This document shows positions 20,136 through 32,151 of a stretch of 64,000 nucleotides of DNA, piece after piece (within the stretch, counting starts at the first letter, position 1; every line of letters begins with the position of its first letter). The translations under genes were made by a program, and so were the position numbers. Location of the stretch: NCBI GenBank assembly GCA_910589415.1, contig OU342637.1:42438162-42502161 (forward strand). Reading direction: 5' to 3'. This stretch comes from Malachius bipustulatus (Eukaryota; Arthropoda; Insecta; Coleoptera; Melyridae). A model generated the notes under the pieces. It saw only the letters and a list, made by a program, of their open reading frames with translations. It had not been told where the DNA came from and ran no database searches.

Positions 20136-21690
20136 AGAAGATATCTAGAAAACCTGGAATAATAGCCCAATTAAAGAGCTTTGTTTGTTTATTGTTCATG
20201 CCAAGTTTCATCAAAATTCATCAAAATTTAATCAAATATAATCAATAACAACTCTTCTTATACTTTTTGAAACTTTGATACCATGTAATTTATTCTAAGC
20301 GAAACGTCATTTTAAGCTTAAATTAATTTTTTCAACTTATATTTATGAGATGAACTCACCCCTTTAAATTTGACCCAATATCACTGAAACATCCTGTATA
20401 CATATATGCGGTCTATAATATACAAAACTAATAATAATGAAATAAACTGTCGAGCATAGGATGTCTTCATGAAAATGGTAGTAACCCACCAAAAGCAGAT
20501 CCTTTTGTTACAAAACTTTTAAATAATTTAGATCAGTTTAAATAAGTCACCTTGAATAATAATTCCATTCATCAGCATCGGTTTTATGATTATATTATTT
20601 TCCTGAAGTAACGCAATAATTCCATTCCAATTAATTTTCAATCCTTCGTAAGTCCATAAAATTGATACTTACTCAATATAATATTTACTACGTGCTTCTG
20701 ATTCAGGTTTTGACGATCTAAAGCAGGATTGGTGGACCGTTGGACGCGACCTCGTCCAAATGGAAACTTCATTTGCTTCACCAAAGTTACTTTTTATTGC
20801 TTTAAGGTTGCGTCGCTTCAAGAAGTGAAACTTTTTCCATTTAGCTGAATTGAATCGAATAAGGTATGAAAGTAATTACACCTTCCCTGTAGACACTCTG
20901 TAGTCATGTCCCTATAATTTCATAGCTACTTCTTGTTCTTTGATATCGCTTCTTTAATCGTTTTAACATCATAGGGAAGACAAGAAATTCCGTATGCGCT
21001 AGAATCCTTTACAGGGCGATATAATGTTAAGGATCAAATTAAACTACTCTACTACTGTAGGGTGTCCGGATGGAAAATAAATAAATAAGTAAATAAATAA
21101 GCCATAAATTTATTTCGTAAGCAGAGACTGTGACAAAATCATATAAATATAAAATATCAGTGGTGGAGACATGATTATATTCCAGCATAATAATTATTGC
21201 AAATTTTTCGTGTCATTACTCAGTCAGTCAACAGTCCTGCATTGTCAGGTAATTAAGGCTTTCCAGATCATTGATCGATCTGCCGATGTGGCTAATTTGT
21301 CAGGATAAATCGTAGATACCACTTTGCTATAAATCTACTACAATATGTGAGTTTATGTGAGTTTATCATACCTTTTGCTGGTTTAATTTATGAAGTACGT
21401 GAAGCTCGTCTTTACGACTTGTGAAGCAACTGACCTGGAGGTGTCGTGTGGAGTTTTTGTAATTATTCTGTCTTCTGGAATAAAAATACACTTATGAGTA
21501 CACTACCCAGTTATGATGCATTTACTTCGACATGATGCAATCTAAATATTCATTCAGTTAGCTACTACTTAAGGAAAAGAATAGGCTGCTGTGCAGAAAG
21601 ACTGGACAGCAGGTTGGGCGCGGCCCTGTACGTAAAGTCAATGTCAAATATCCAATAATATAATAATAAAAATCGTACAGGGAAGGACAC
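20136..21690. other. No feature recognised
   Basis: About 1.5 kb of AT-rich sequence with no ORF of interest, no clear inverted repeat and only a short CACCCTGTATA-like end near 20390. Confidence 0.4.
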
Positions 21691-23160
21691 CTTAAGAGCT
21701 TGACATGGGGTAACGCTTTGGGGTGAGGCTCAAAATAAAATAAGATAATAAAATAAAAATATATAAATAGGTAGGCATGGAGGTGCTACGTGCTGCACCC
21801 GAAAACATACCGACCGGCAGTATGCCTCCATGCCCGACCCGCCTCTTGTGGTGCTTATGTCGTGTAAAGTATTTTATGCACTTCTTCATATGGACTGTGG
21901 TTGACAGCGGCCAGTGATTAGGTAGCTGTAAGTGTCGTCCTTGTCGAGCAGCGGCACGACGCCGCTCGGTGGTAGCAAGCAGTTCCTGCCTGCAGCAGCA
22001 ATCGCTCCTGATGTTGGCAGCCAGGTCCTGATGATGGCGGCAGCCTAGTCCTGATGATGGCGGCAGCTGCATGGAGGTTGGCAGCCGCTTGTCGAATTGC
22101 CAATTTCTACTTCAACGGCAACCCCACGGCACTTCAATAAAATATAATAATAAACCACCACGCCTGACGTCTGAGTTCAATATCTCTGGTTCTTCAAATA
22201 ATAATTCAATAATAAAATGAGACCGCTATTATAGTTGGGTAAATAAAATAATAAGTCGAAGATACAGGGGGCCGCCATAGGCGAGATAGCCCTGAAAAAG
22301 ATACAGGGGGCTGCCATAGGCAGGAAAGCCCTGAAAATAATAAAGGCACACAATTTATTGCTGCCTACCCAAACTATCCGGCTCCGAGGCTAGACTAACT
22401 GGAAGAAAACCACCACAGTTTTCCAGTGAGGACGTCTGACCGGCAGAACGCTCCTTTCCAATAATCTCTCCCCTTGGATGTAGAAAAATGCGGCCGAGAC
22501 AATATACCATCCACTTCAAGGGAGAGGTCTATGGGAGATAAACCTACCCCATAGTTCCCAGGAAAATTAATAGAAGGAAAGCTTGATAATAATTTTAACT
22601 ATAATAATTTTATGCTCTACATTATTGCATCAAATAGCTTCTATCTAATATCAAAGAAAGTTGAGTCATGCGAAATAGCCATTCTGGTTTTATTATTAAA
22701 TAATGTTAAATTCTAGCAAGGTCACTATCATAATTTCTTCATAATAATAATTGATAATGTACTCAGTGAGAAAACTCACCTTTAATTAATTGTAAGGTAA
22801 TTAATCCTTTGGTCAATCACATACACAAACCAACACAGAGTGTCACAATATTAATAACAAATTCGATATTAATAATAGCACAACGGCTTTACCGGACTCA
22901 CGCTCGCTGTCGGGACAACTGACTGATAAAATAAAATTCAATCCCGGTGTGTTCTCACGTCCCTTTTGAGGACAGTCTGGAGTATATCACTCGACAGGTT
23001 GTTGTGTGTAAGATTGTAGGTCTTTCGAGAGCTTGAAAGCATCTCCTAACATGCTAATTTCAATATTTTGTGACAGATTTATTTTACCTTATCGTGGTCA
23101 GAGCTTATCTTGGCGCCGTAGAGACGGCTTCAGAAATCGTCCCTTACACTACTCAGCACC
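21691..23160. other. Unassigned, locally GC-rich, possible LTR-element remains
   Basis: Contains short tandem repeats: TCCTGATGATGGCGGCAGC-like units at about 21992-22075 and a two-copy 38-bp unit (GATACAGGGGGC..GCCATAGGC) at 22264-22336. The stretch 22840-23010 resembles LTR leader sequence in composition, but no LTR pair, primer site or gag/pol was found. An open 126-codon minus frame over 21692-22072 follows the repeats and is not considered a gene. Confidence 0.3.
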
Positions 23161-23317
23161 ATAGTTATTTACAATATAAGTGGGATACAGACACTGTTAG
23201 CGCACGCATGTGAATATTGCAGGACGAGCAGGCTCTCACTGATAGATATATTTTTCTTGAGAGAACTAAAGGCTCGAGGTATTTTATCCAGAGAATTTAT
23301 TTGGTTACAGCAACAAT

Positions 23318-23615
23318 TTATAAAGATTGATCGACTTACCTGGAAAGTAAGAGCAATCAAAATTTTTCGAGCTTGTCTTCCGAAAATAATTACACTCTGT
23401 AGTGTTAGTTGACTTATACCCATCGGTACTTGTTTATCGCTTTTTACATAAAAACTTATCTTTGATCCTGCCTCACTCCACTCAGCTCATCACTTCTTAT
23501 TATCACAGGGTCTAAAATTAATTACTGGGGAAGGGTGGGTGTATAATTATTTTCGAAAGACAAGCTCTAAAAATTTCGATTGATCTTCCTTTCCAGGTAA
23601 ATCGATCAATCTTTT
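23318..23615. repeat. Foldback, arms about 75-80 bp
   Basis: GATTGATCGACTTACCTGGAA...CGAGCTTGTCTTCCGAAAATA on the left is the inverse of TATTTTCGAAAGACAAGCTC...TTCCAGGTAAATCGATCAATC on the right (23541-23612). No coding content. Confidence 0.65.
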
Positions 23616-23773
23616 AATTTTCCTTTGCTTGTTTCCATCAATAATTACACCCTGTAGATGTTTAAAGACAGAATCATTGCACGTGATCTGAAACAATGTT
23701 GTTTCAAACCTAATGTAAACAATACAATGATTAATTAAGAAACAAGGAAAATTAAAAATTTCCTATAATCATA

Positions 23774-24326
23774 TAAAGGGTGATCAGTAACTGCGCACTC
23801 AGAGCATGCTGCAGTAAACTTCACTTTTTAAGAGTGGTAAACTTTCTTACTGCAGGGTTGTAAGTTCTTTTCTTCCATAGATATGACCATTTTTGTAAAA
23901 AAGAAAGTGGCAACACTGCACTGAACATGTGAATAAGTTCGGGTTAGATATGGTATTGTTATTATTTTTATTTCCATAACAACGAAGGCATTTGGATATT
24001 TATTATATTTTAAGTTGAGTTTAGACGGTTGCCAAACTTCAAATTTCGTTCAGATTTCCAAATTCTCAATTCCTCTGTAAAGAGGTTTTGTGGAAAAAAA
24101 TTGATGAATTATATGGTATCCGTTCCAGACATTACAGTAACCTGAATTTTTCATTGATTTTTATCACGGTTATTGAAAAAATTACATTTAAACTCGGATG
24201 AGGAAACCTCTGTAACTTGAAAACCAACCGTTGAATTCATTTTTTTTTTTCTGCAGAATATCCTTAATTTTAATGGGCTCTATATGGCCCTGTATTCGGA
24301 GTGCGCGAGTTACTGATCACGCTTTA
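23774..24326. mobile_element. 553-bp MITE with TAAAGGGTGATCAGTAACTG ends
   Basis: Left TAAAGGGTGATCAGTAACTG and right AGTTACTGATCACGCTTTA are inverted ends of about 28 bp, with TA on each side. The interior shows no ORF. The ends are related in style to the CAGGGTG elements but not the same family. Confidence 0.7.
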
Positions 24327-24829
24327 TATCCCATTTCAGACGTTTTCGAATTCAGAGTTGGCAACGGAAAATTCGATTTATGTTGGTACCTTTTCGAAAG
24401 CTGAGTTTTGAACTACCTTTGACAAGATACATTTTTTAAGGTTATGGATGTTTCTAATCAAATTTGACTTTGTTTTAGATTCCACCTACCAAAACAGGAT
24501 TATATTATCTGAAGTAGGTACTGTAAGAGTTAGCTGAACTCACCCTTGAATTCAGTTGTTGTCATTGAATTCATTTGTCACTTGAATGTCATTTGTCAAT
24601 GTGACGTTGATCGATCGTAAGTCCCCACTGATACGTCCCCACTTGGGTATTATTTTTTTAATGACTAGAAAAATACAGCATGGAAGCTGGTGTGTAATAT
24701 AATTAATTTCAATAACTTATAATAAAGAACTTGTACTATAAATATGAGTAGAAGGTAGGTCACTTCACCACCTTAATGTTTTTTTATGCAAATTAGCTCT
24801 ATTGTTATCAAGGTCATTAATCACGCTAC

Positions 24830-25433
24830 CTGTCACTCCTTTGTTCGGAAACACAATGGACTAATGAGTTCTATTGTTATCGGGGGTCATTAATCACGCC
24901 CACCTGTCATTCCTTTGTCAATGAGTTCTTTTGTTATCGGGGGTAGACTAATGAGTTCTTTTGTTATCGGGGGTCATTAATCACGCCCACCTGTCACTCC
25001 TTTGTTCGGCGGCCCTTTGTCGGCGTTCCTATGTCTGGAATACAATAGAGCTGCACACCTGTATCTTTAATTATGCAGAGGCACGTATCGACAAGCTTCG
25101 ACACGTCTGAAAATGGCACACCTGCATCCGGTCCTTTGTTCGGAAACACAATAGACTAATGAGTTCTTAGAAATCGGGAGTCATTAATCACGCCCACCTG
25201 TCACTCCTTTGATCGGCGGCCCTTTTTCGGCGTTCCTTTGTCTGGAATACAATAGAGCTGCACACCTGCATCATTAATTATGCAGAGGCACGTATAGACA
25301 AGCTTCGACACGTCTGAAAACGGATCACCTGCATCAGGTCCTTTGTGTGGAAAAACACAATAGAGCTGCACACCTGCATCAATAATTATGCAGAGGCGCG
25401 TATCGACAAGCATCGACACGTCTGAAAACGACC
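24830..25433. repeat. Tandem satellite, period about 207 bp with shorter sub-repeats
   Basis: TCATTAATCACGCCCACCTG recurs at about 24974 and 25181, and the unit also carries GGAATACAATAGAGCTGCAC, AATTATGCAGAGGC and CATCGACACGTCTGAAAA-type blocks that recur within the array. The 24830-24970 part has shorter repeats of the GAGTTCT..TTGTTATCGGGGG segment. Open frames across it merely repeat the unit. Confidence 0.8.
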
Positions 25434-25508
25434 ACCAACGGTGAAACCCGGTTATTTCTATTAATAATTCAGTGGCGATAGGTACTAATAAAATACTAAA
25501 AAAAATAA

Positions 25509-25580
25509 ACTTATTAATTAAGTACCTAAATAATTATTATAAGTAGGTATCTATGCCTAAATCATGATTATAATGAGGTA
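25509..25580. repeat. Left copy of a 70-bp direct repeat flanking LINE-B
   Basis: CTTATTAATTAAGTACCTAA...TAAGTAGGTATCTATGCCTA matches 29845-29918 in the same orientation with few differences. The two copies lie just outside the LINE-B element. Confidence 0.6.
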
Positions 25581-25767
25581 CACCAAAAGTACAGTTACGT
25601 GAAATACACTAATTACGTCTATCCCTAATTACAATTACCGTCACCCTAATCTAATTACCGTCAAATACACTAATTACTTCTCTAATTACAAATAGAGATT
25701 CGTTCGGCGGAAATAGTGTGATAATATTATTATGATTATCATTGTCATTATCATTATTATTATTATT

Positions 25768-25800
<33 letters not shown>

Positions 25801-26167
25801 CCTTTATTATCCACTTTTTAACAACCCTTTAAGCTCATAAAGTAGCAATAAATAAATAAATACTAAGTGGAAAGTAGGTTCAGATTCAGACTATCATAAT
25901 AAATTATGACATCTGATCTACCATCTGCACCTTTAATATAATATAACAAAACATTATAACACATAAGGCTTACGGCCTATTATTATTAATTTATATAATC
26001 TCACAACAAGAAAAAAAAATGTATACAATTCCTACTAATCTATAAACTACAGCCAGCATAATAAACTACCTTAAACTTTAATACATATTTCCCTTTGTTT
26101 CTGGATCAGACACTTCAGTCTCTCTCACATGTTAGATATAATTTTGAAATCTGGAAAGGGGATTGCT

Positions 26168-26581
26168 TCAACCACATACTTCCGCACGGCACTGACCCAC
26201 AAACAACTGTTTATGGATTTTTTTTTTGAATGACACACATGACAGTCCGAATGTTGTTACCTTTAACCTGTTCATAGTCGACGCAACATTATAGGAAAAT
26301 GATCTTTTATACAATTCTTTACTATGAATTGGTATAGTTAGGATGTTACGTCGTCGTATGTTCAGGTTATGCACATCTGTCCTGAATGTCAATCTTTCTA
26401 GCAGGTAAGAAGGCATCTTGTGTTTTATTACTTTATAAAAATAACAAGCAGAATGCAACTGTCGCCTGTTGTACATATTCAACCAACCAATATCCCTAAG
26501 TCTATGTGAAACTCTTTGCCGTCTTCGTATTCCAAAGATGAGCCTCAGGCATGAATTCTGAACTTTTTGAATTCTTCTCAC
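26168..26581 (-). pseudogene. LINE-B ORF2 C-terminal domain
   Basis: Residues RRIQKVQNSCLRLIFGIRRR open the segment, the usual QKxQN-xxRxI motif after the RT thumb in CR1/L2-like ORF2. The next block contains WLNMYNRRQLHSACYFYKV, and the protein ends with CVSFKKKIHKQLF near the TGA at 26168. A 1-base frameshift near 26585 separates it from the RT part, where the preceding frame ends NYCDNIHASTVQM. Without the shift the two parts would be continuous. Confidence 0.8.
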
Positions 26582-28083
26582 ATCTGTACTGTCGATGCAT
26601 GTATGTTGTCACAATAGTTCAGCCTGGAGAGAACCAAAGAATCACACAATCTTTTTTTCATTTCCCCATTGAAGTAGTGTCTGTGCGGATAAATCGCCTT
26701 CAGGGCAGAATATGCAGATCTCAGTAAACTGGATATATGGTCCTTAAATCTTAGTTTCCGGTCAATCTTTAGACCGAGGCTTCTTCCACAAGGCATGATA
26801 TCAATTTTCTGCTCATCCAGAACCATTTGCAACTGATATTTCAAAAAATCATAGTGTTTATCACTGCAAAAAAGAACAGCAGTTGTTTTTCCTGGATTAA
26901 GTTTCAACGAATGCTCTGTGGAAGTGCTGAGTAACCTGCTTAAATCATCATTGATACATTGATTAACCTCAAGAACATCTTCTGGTTTGAATTCAAGGTA
27001 AAGCTGCGTATCGTCTGCATAAAAGTGATATTTACAATGTATAATGTTTGTCTCGAATTGAGAGGTATATAGAGCATACAATAATGGTCCCAGCACACTC
27101 CCTTGAGGGACTCCGCTGTGTACAGTCAGGAAATCTGAATCTCTACCCCGATAAACGACACGCTGCTGTCTACCAGTTAAGAATGATTTTAATAATCCTA
27201 TAGAATGAGGAGCAAACCTAAGGTAGTGCAAGAGAGAAATCAGGACCCTGTGGTCAATCAAATCAAATGCCCTGGTATAATCAAGGAGGATCAAAATAGT
27301 GGCCTTGTCCCTGTCAAGACCTTGAATGATATCATTCGTGATATACGACAAAGCGGTATTACAATTGTAGCCACGTCTGAAACCTGACTGGTTCCTCGGC
27401 AAGATTTGGTTTTCCTCCAAAAATGACCCCATCTGAGCTGCCATAACCTTCTCTAAGACCTTCGACAAAATCGGTAAAATGCTTATTGACCTAATATGCT
27501 TCAACTCAGATACGTTTACCTTTTTTGGCATAGCAATTACATTTGCTTCCTTCCACATGGCTGGAAAGTAGGAGTTTTCAATACATTTGTTGACAATAAA
27601 AGTTATGTATGGTACAATAAATGGACAGCACAGCTTTATCACAGTATCATTCAAACCATCAAAGCCGGTAGATTGAGTCTTTATTCTCAGTAAAATATTC
27701 GCAATAATATCATTAGTAACAATTTTAAATGAAAACTTTTGATAAATACCTGCCCTTACATTTGATTGATAGAACTTAACAACATCTTCAGATGCAGGTT
27801 GTTTTGTAGTTGTCACATCAGTAAAGAATTCATTCACCTTGTTTAGATCATTCATCAAACAAGTCGGCAGTATGTTACTTTTCTTTTTCATAATATTCAA
27901 TTTTCCAACTTCTTTCCAAATCTCCCTATCACTAGCATTCCTCAGTCTATAATTTAAATATGCTTTTTTCTCTGACTTGATAGCAGTTGTTGTAAAATTT
28001 CTGAGTTGTTTGTAGTAATCCCAATGTTCCTGTCTTGAGGTCTGTCTGAATCTGTCTCGTGTTCTGTCCCGCAGTTTCTGCAT
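26578..28083 (-). pseudogene. LINE-B ORF2 reverse transcriptase
   Basis: 501 open codons. Fingers region: NVIAMPKKVNVSELKHIRSI. Motif A: LLDYTRAFDLIDH. Motif B: GVPQGSVLGPLLYALY. Catalytic box: HFYADDTQLYLEF (YADD). Thumb: HSLKLNPGKTTAVLF. All blocks are intact and in order, so the RT core itself shows no damage. Reading upstream through a single TAA (AAC..CAG TAA CCT TGG, about 28110) joins it in frame to the endonuclease, showing that ORF2 was one long frame. The apparent start Met (MQKLRDRTRDRF) is internal. Confidence 0.85.
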
Positions 28084-28110
28084 TTTTCTAATATTTTCAG
28101 TTATCCAAGG

Positions 28111-28580
28111 TTACTGAGCATGTTTGTTATTATTTCTCATCCTTTTTACAGGAGCATGTATGTTCAACAGGTACAATATATTATCTGTAATAAATTTGAC
28201 CATGTCATCGATGCTATCAATTTGATAAATTAAGTTCCACGAAAGTGACTCAAGATCACTCTGAAAGTGCGCCAAATTGATCTGTTTAATTGGTCTGTAA
28301 GTGTATAACTCTGGCATCCCTTTTATAACTTCTCGTCTATCTATATTAATTGTACAGTATATCCATGAATGATCTGCTATAAGAACGTCCCCCGTACCCG
28401 CATCTTGAACATCAAAATTTACAAACAACAAATCAATTAGTGTCTCAGAGGTAGGTGTAATGCGCGTTGGCTCATTTATTAATTGTGTAAGCCCAAACGT
28501 ATTCATGATGTGTAATATTATTATTAACACTATTGTACTGATGCAATGATTGTTGTAATTTTACGTACAATAAAGAGAGA

Positions 28581-28617
<37 letters not shown>

Positions 28618-29125
28618 ATAGTTGTTTGGATACGTGCCAGTCATATTTGAAAAGATCTATGTTAAAATCACCAAGGCAGATAATTTTATCATATGAAGGA
28701 TAAAGACCAATCATTGTGTGTTCAATGTCAGTTAAAAAATCAATATATCGAGGATCTGTAGATGGCCTGTAGATAATCCCCAACATGTAATCTACCCTAG
28801 CATGAGTTATCTTTATCCATATGTGTTCAAAATATTCTGCACACTGACCAATGACAACCGCATATTTTATACTTTTTTTTATATATACACAAATGCCTCC
28901 CGCCCTGCCGGGACGGTCCTGTCTTAAAATGTTATAATCATCAATTGTTACACGATCACTACCGATGCCACCGTGTAGCCAGGTCTCTGTCACCCCCACT
29001 ATATCATATCGAGTATCCAGTACAATGTACTGGATCATGTACTGAGTACATGATCTCGTACTTCATTAAATTTAGGTAAAAGCGATCTAACGTTCACGTG
29101 AGAAAAACTGAGTGTCATCCTCCAA
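28111..29125 (-). pseudogene. LINE-B ORF2 endonuclease (APE type), split by an insertion
   Basis: The likely start MTLSFSHVNVRSLLPK is at 29125. After a frameshift near 29047 the frame continues with DIVGVTETWLH (catalytic E) and IICLGDFNIDLF (catalytic DFN), then is broken after HVSKQLL at 28613 by an 87-bp foreign LINE tail. It resumes at 28530 with NTFGLTQLINEPTRITPTS and ends with LIADHSWIY, the SDH-type motif (here ADH). Every catalytic block of an APE endonuclease is recognisable, so the decay is recent relative to the insertion. Confidence 0.8.
28526..28612 (+). mobile_element. 87-bp 3' end of a LINE-C-like element inside LINE-B
   Basis: ACTATTGTACTGATGCAATG...ACGTACAATAAAGAGA followed by (TTA)n closely matches the LINE-C 3' end at 17990-18061 (CTATTGTACTAATCAATGAT...GGTACAATAAAGAG). 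It is an extreme 5' truncation, opposite in direction to its host LINE-B. Confidence 0.85.
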
Positions 29126-29253
29126 AAATGAAAAAGAGAAAAGGGAAAAAAAGACAAATAAGAAACTCTAATCTAACCCCTATCTATTTATAATAACTAC
29201 TATATCTAGCGTTAACTATAATAGCGCAATACAGAACACAATACTTCATAAAA

Positions 29254-29816
29254 TTATTTATCCTTTACCGAATTTGATCGAGTCTTCATGTACTCAATTG
29301 GTTTTGTAGAGTTGGTTTGCTGTGAAGTATGCTTACTCTTCCCCGCCAATGTAGCATCAACTTCAAGTGCTGAGGCCGTCGACTTATCTTCTGTTGCTAC
29401 TTCCTGTGTTTCCTCTTCCCCCTTTAACTCCTTCAATGTAAATCCCTTACCATTCAGTATTAATTTACCCCCAACTATATAGCAATTCTTATATCCTGCT
29501 TCCTGATATTGTTCCCTTAGATATTTTAATTGTTTATATTCTTCCCGCTGACACTCGGTCAGATCATCTACGATTGTGATGCCGGTATTCTTTAGTTTCC
29601 TTCTGCTTTGAATTATAGTTCTCTTCTTCAGGTACGTTGTAAATTCTACCTTAATAGGAGCAGCACCTGTTTTACCAAGTGAATAGACGTTACCGATATC
29701 ACCATCCTATAGTTTCACCTGAAGTAGTTCTTCTATTTTAGTCTTAACTAATCCCGCATCAACTTTTTTTCCAGGTTCTTTTATGCCAAATCCCAAATAC
29801 CTGAAATAAATTATAT
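29254..29816 (-). pseudogene. LINE-B ORF1 C-terminal half with one stop
   Basis: Read from 29816 the protein begins RYLGFGIKEPGKK, then after a TAG (VKL*DGD, about 29709) continues SLGKTGAAPIKVEFTTYLKK and KLKNTGITIVDDLTECQRE, and later YIVGGKLILNGKGFTL. This order (RPIKVxF, LKKR, LKGTGI, DLTxxQR, NGKxFT) is the conserved C-terminal domain of LINE ORF1 RNA-binding proteins. The final 60 residues are Thr/Ser/Glu-rich and unstructured. The N-terminus is missing: similarity ends near 29825, so the copy is 5'-truncated within ORF1. Confidence 0.75.
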
Positions 29817-29844
29817 TTTTATTTCAGTCGTTACATCAACGCCA

Positions 29845-29918
29845 ATTCTTATTAATTAAATACCTAAATAATTATAAGTAGGTACGTATGCCTAAATCAT
29901 CATTATAATAATAGGTAA
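29845..29918. repeat. Right copy of the 70-bp direct repeat flanking LINE-B
   Basis: See the copy at 25509-25580. It begins CTTATTAATTAAATACCTAA and ends TATGCCTAAATCATCATTAT. From 29919 to 30584 only a (TA)n tract at 30061-30079 and a local palindrome TTCCGATTTCGGAAG near 30153 were seen. Confidence 0.6.
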
Positions 29919-30584
29919 TTAGCTATTAGTGTATTTTTTAACAAAAAATACACTATTGAGGACGACATCACTTTTCGAAAATCACCCAAACTCATCAAAT
30001 GTCCACCGATCATGACCCCCAGATCACGAAAAAGTGGTTTTCCAAAATTCACCTGCCCACGATATATATATATATATATATTGATAGAAGGTACTATGTG
30101 ACTTCAAAATCAGATACGCATAATTCGTTGTCACTTCATATATGACGTTGTGGCTTCCGATTTCGGAAGTCACAACGTTTCGCCTTATTGAGTGCATATA
30201 TAGCTTCAAGATGGCGTTAGCAGTCCGTATGCAAAAATTTTTGTGGAAGTGATTTAGACCCCCTGGTACCCTCAAGATAACATTTTAGTTCCACAATAAT
30301 CCGCTGACGCTAGCATCGCGTTTTACTGCAGTTACGGCCTGAACGTTCTCACTTCCATCATATATGCTATATAAATGACCATTTATGTACAATAGGACAT
30401 ACGATGTGACATCCAATTTTGGCAACACCGTAAAGCAATAAATTTGGCCTCGTTTCGTTGTTAAATTCATTTTCCATTCACTGGTAAAGTCTGCATGAAA
30501 ACAAGTTCCAAGATTCTTACTTGGACTCGGAAGCCAATTACATATTTTATCCTGGTGAATATATTGATATCCTACCTACCGACC

Positions 30585-30827
30585 AGGAGCCTGTTTCACA
30601 AAAATATGAGTTATTAATAATAGTCTCTATTTTTATCATATCAATTTTTGTGAAACACTGACCGACTAATATAATTGAAATAAACTGTAAATAATAGTTC
30701 ATTAATAAGCTATTACTTAATAGACTATTACCATTATTTTGAGAAAAACTATTGAAAATCCCTTATATTATGAGCTCTATTACTATTAATAATAAATAGT
30801 TAATAGTGTTTTGTGAAACAGGCCCCT
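30585..30827. mobile_element. 243-bp MITE with CCTGTTTCACAAAA ends
   Basis: AGGAGCCTGTTTCACAAAA on the left and TTTTGTGAAACAGGCCCCT on the right are inverted. The interior is AT-rich with ATTAATAAT-type runs and no ORF. Confidence 0.8.
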
Positions 30828-31042
30828 GAACCTACCTTCGCCATTAGGATTTAATTAGCTAATTTTGTAATTACCACCTACTTTGCATGTAAAAATCACA
30901 CCCCATGCTAACTTCTGTTATCTTGCAACTTAGAAGTCGTTTTTAGCTTTCAATAATCGTGCAATCAGCGAGGCGCGTGTTATCTACTTCACAATAAAAC
31001 CTGTCAGAACAATCGGACTCTGTTTAATTTAATTATACTTCA

Positions 31043-31987
31043 CAGTACATGGGGATCTTGGAAACGGCATGAGATACAGGGTCGGTTAAATTAGAGAAAA
31101 GTTGCACAATTTGATGCTTAATAAGAAACTGATTTTTTTTCTTTTGAATATTTTCAGTCGTTGTTGAAATATCCTGAAAAAAATGAAAAATCTAAATTTC
31201 TTATTTTGGCCATATCTTTTTTATTATTGGAAACTAATAATGAATAATTTTTTGCAGGCTTATATATCGTCAAAAGCTATCCATATGACGTTACAAAAAT
31301 TTTCAAAGCCGACTAGATCCCAAGAGTTTTCGTAGCCAGCTTTTGTTTTTCTTATGGCCGCCATATTGATCTTTTATGTCATTCGGTATAAAATAAATAA
31401 ATCGAGGAAACCATTAAAAATTAATAACATTCGATAACAAAAATGTCAAGAATTTTATTCTTTTTTCAAAAAAAAAAATAAATGTTCATACCGAATATCA
31501 TATAAAAAGTAAAAAAAAAACATAAAGCAAGTAATATGACTTCATATTAATGTAATTGGGTGAAAAAATGTTTTTTTTTTTTTTTGAAAAAAGAATAATA
31601 AAATTTTTGAATTTTATTTCATGTTATTAATTTTTGGTTTCCTTGATTTATTTTACACCGAACGACATACAAAATCAATATGGCGGCCAAAAGAAAAATA
31701 AAAGTTGACTATGAAAACTTTGGGATCTAGTCGGCTTTGAAAATTTTTGTAATGTCAAATGGATAGCTTTTGACGGCTTATGTAAGCCTACAAAAAATAA
31801 TTCATTACTTCTCAATTATAAAAAAGATATGGCTAAAATAAGAAATTTTGATTTTTCAGTTTTTTCAGGATATTTCAGCAATGACTGAAAATATTCGAAA
31901 AAATCTTATTAAGCATCAAATTGTGCAACTTTTCTCTAATTTAACAGAGCCTGTATCTCTTGCCGTTTCCAAGATCCCCATGTACTG
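31043..31987. mobile_element. 945-bp foldback element, arms of about 400 bp
   Basis: CAGTACATGGGGATCTTGG at the left is the inverse of CCAAGATCCCCATGTACTG at the right end. The arms stay alignable almost to the centre (AAAGCCGACTAGATCCCAA/TTGGGATCTAGTCGGCTTT, and GGCCGCCATATTGAT/ATCAATATGGCGGCC). Divergence of the arms is about 10-15% by eye, so it is older than the 35.5-kb MITE. No ORF. Confidence 0.85.
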
Positions 31988-32151
31988 CCGCTTCCACTGG
32001 ACACACTGTATACTCATACATTAGGTATTTAATAGAGTCATAACTATTTCGAAACTAAAATATCGAAATTTCTTATTTATTGCTGTTGAAAATGAACTGA
32101 ATATTTTTGTAGGTTCACAAAAGTCGTTATTAGGTTATTATTAGACAAAAG

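Larger units (their letters stand above)
25757..29830 (-). mobile_element. LINE-B: near full-length but inactivated non-LTR retrotransposon
   Basis: On the minus strand the order is ORF1 (29816-29254), endonuclease (29125-28111), RT (28083-26578), C-terminal domain (26581-26168), 3' UTR and an (ATT)n tail at 25757-25800. Faults: a TAG in ORF1, a frameshift near 29047 in the endonuclease, an 87-bp insertion at 28526-28612, one TAA between endonuclease and RT, and a frameshift near 26585. Motif style is CR1/L2-like. Confidence 0.85.

Noticed and set aside
22010..22075. CTGATGATGGCGGCAGC repeats as ribozyme cores
   Set aside because: No GAAA and no pairing stems follow. These are just short tandem repeats.
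21692..22103. Minus ORFs of 126 and 61 codons over GC-rich repeats
   Set aside because: Composition follows the tandem repeats and no domain is seen.
25201..25419. Minus ORF with repeated CIINDAGVQLYC-type peptide
   Set aside because: It is the translation of the 207-bp satellite. Repetition comes from the DNA array, and no start context or homologue is evident.
24830..25433. CRISPR-like array
   Set aside because: Eukaryotic satellite: long units directly adjoin with no unique spacers of constant length.
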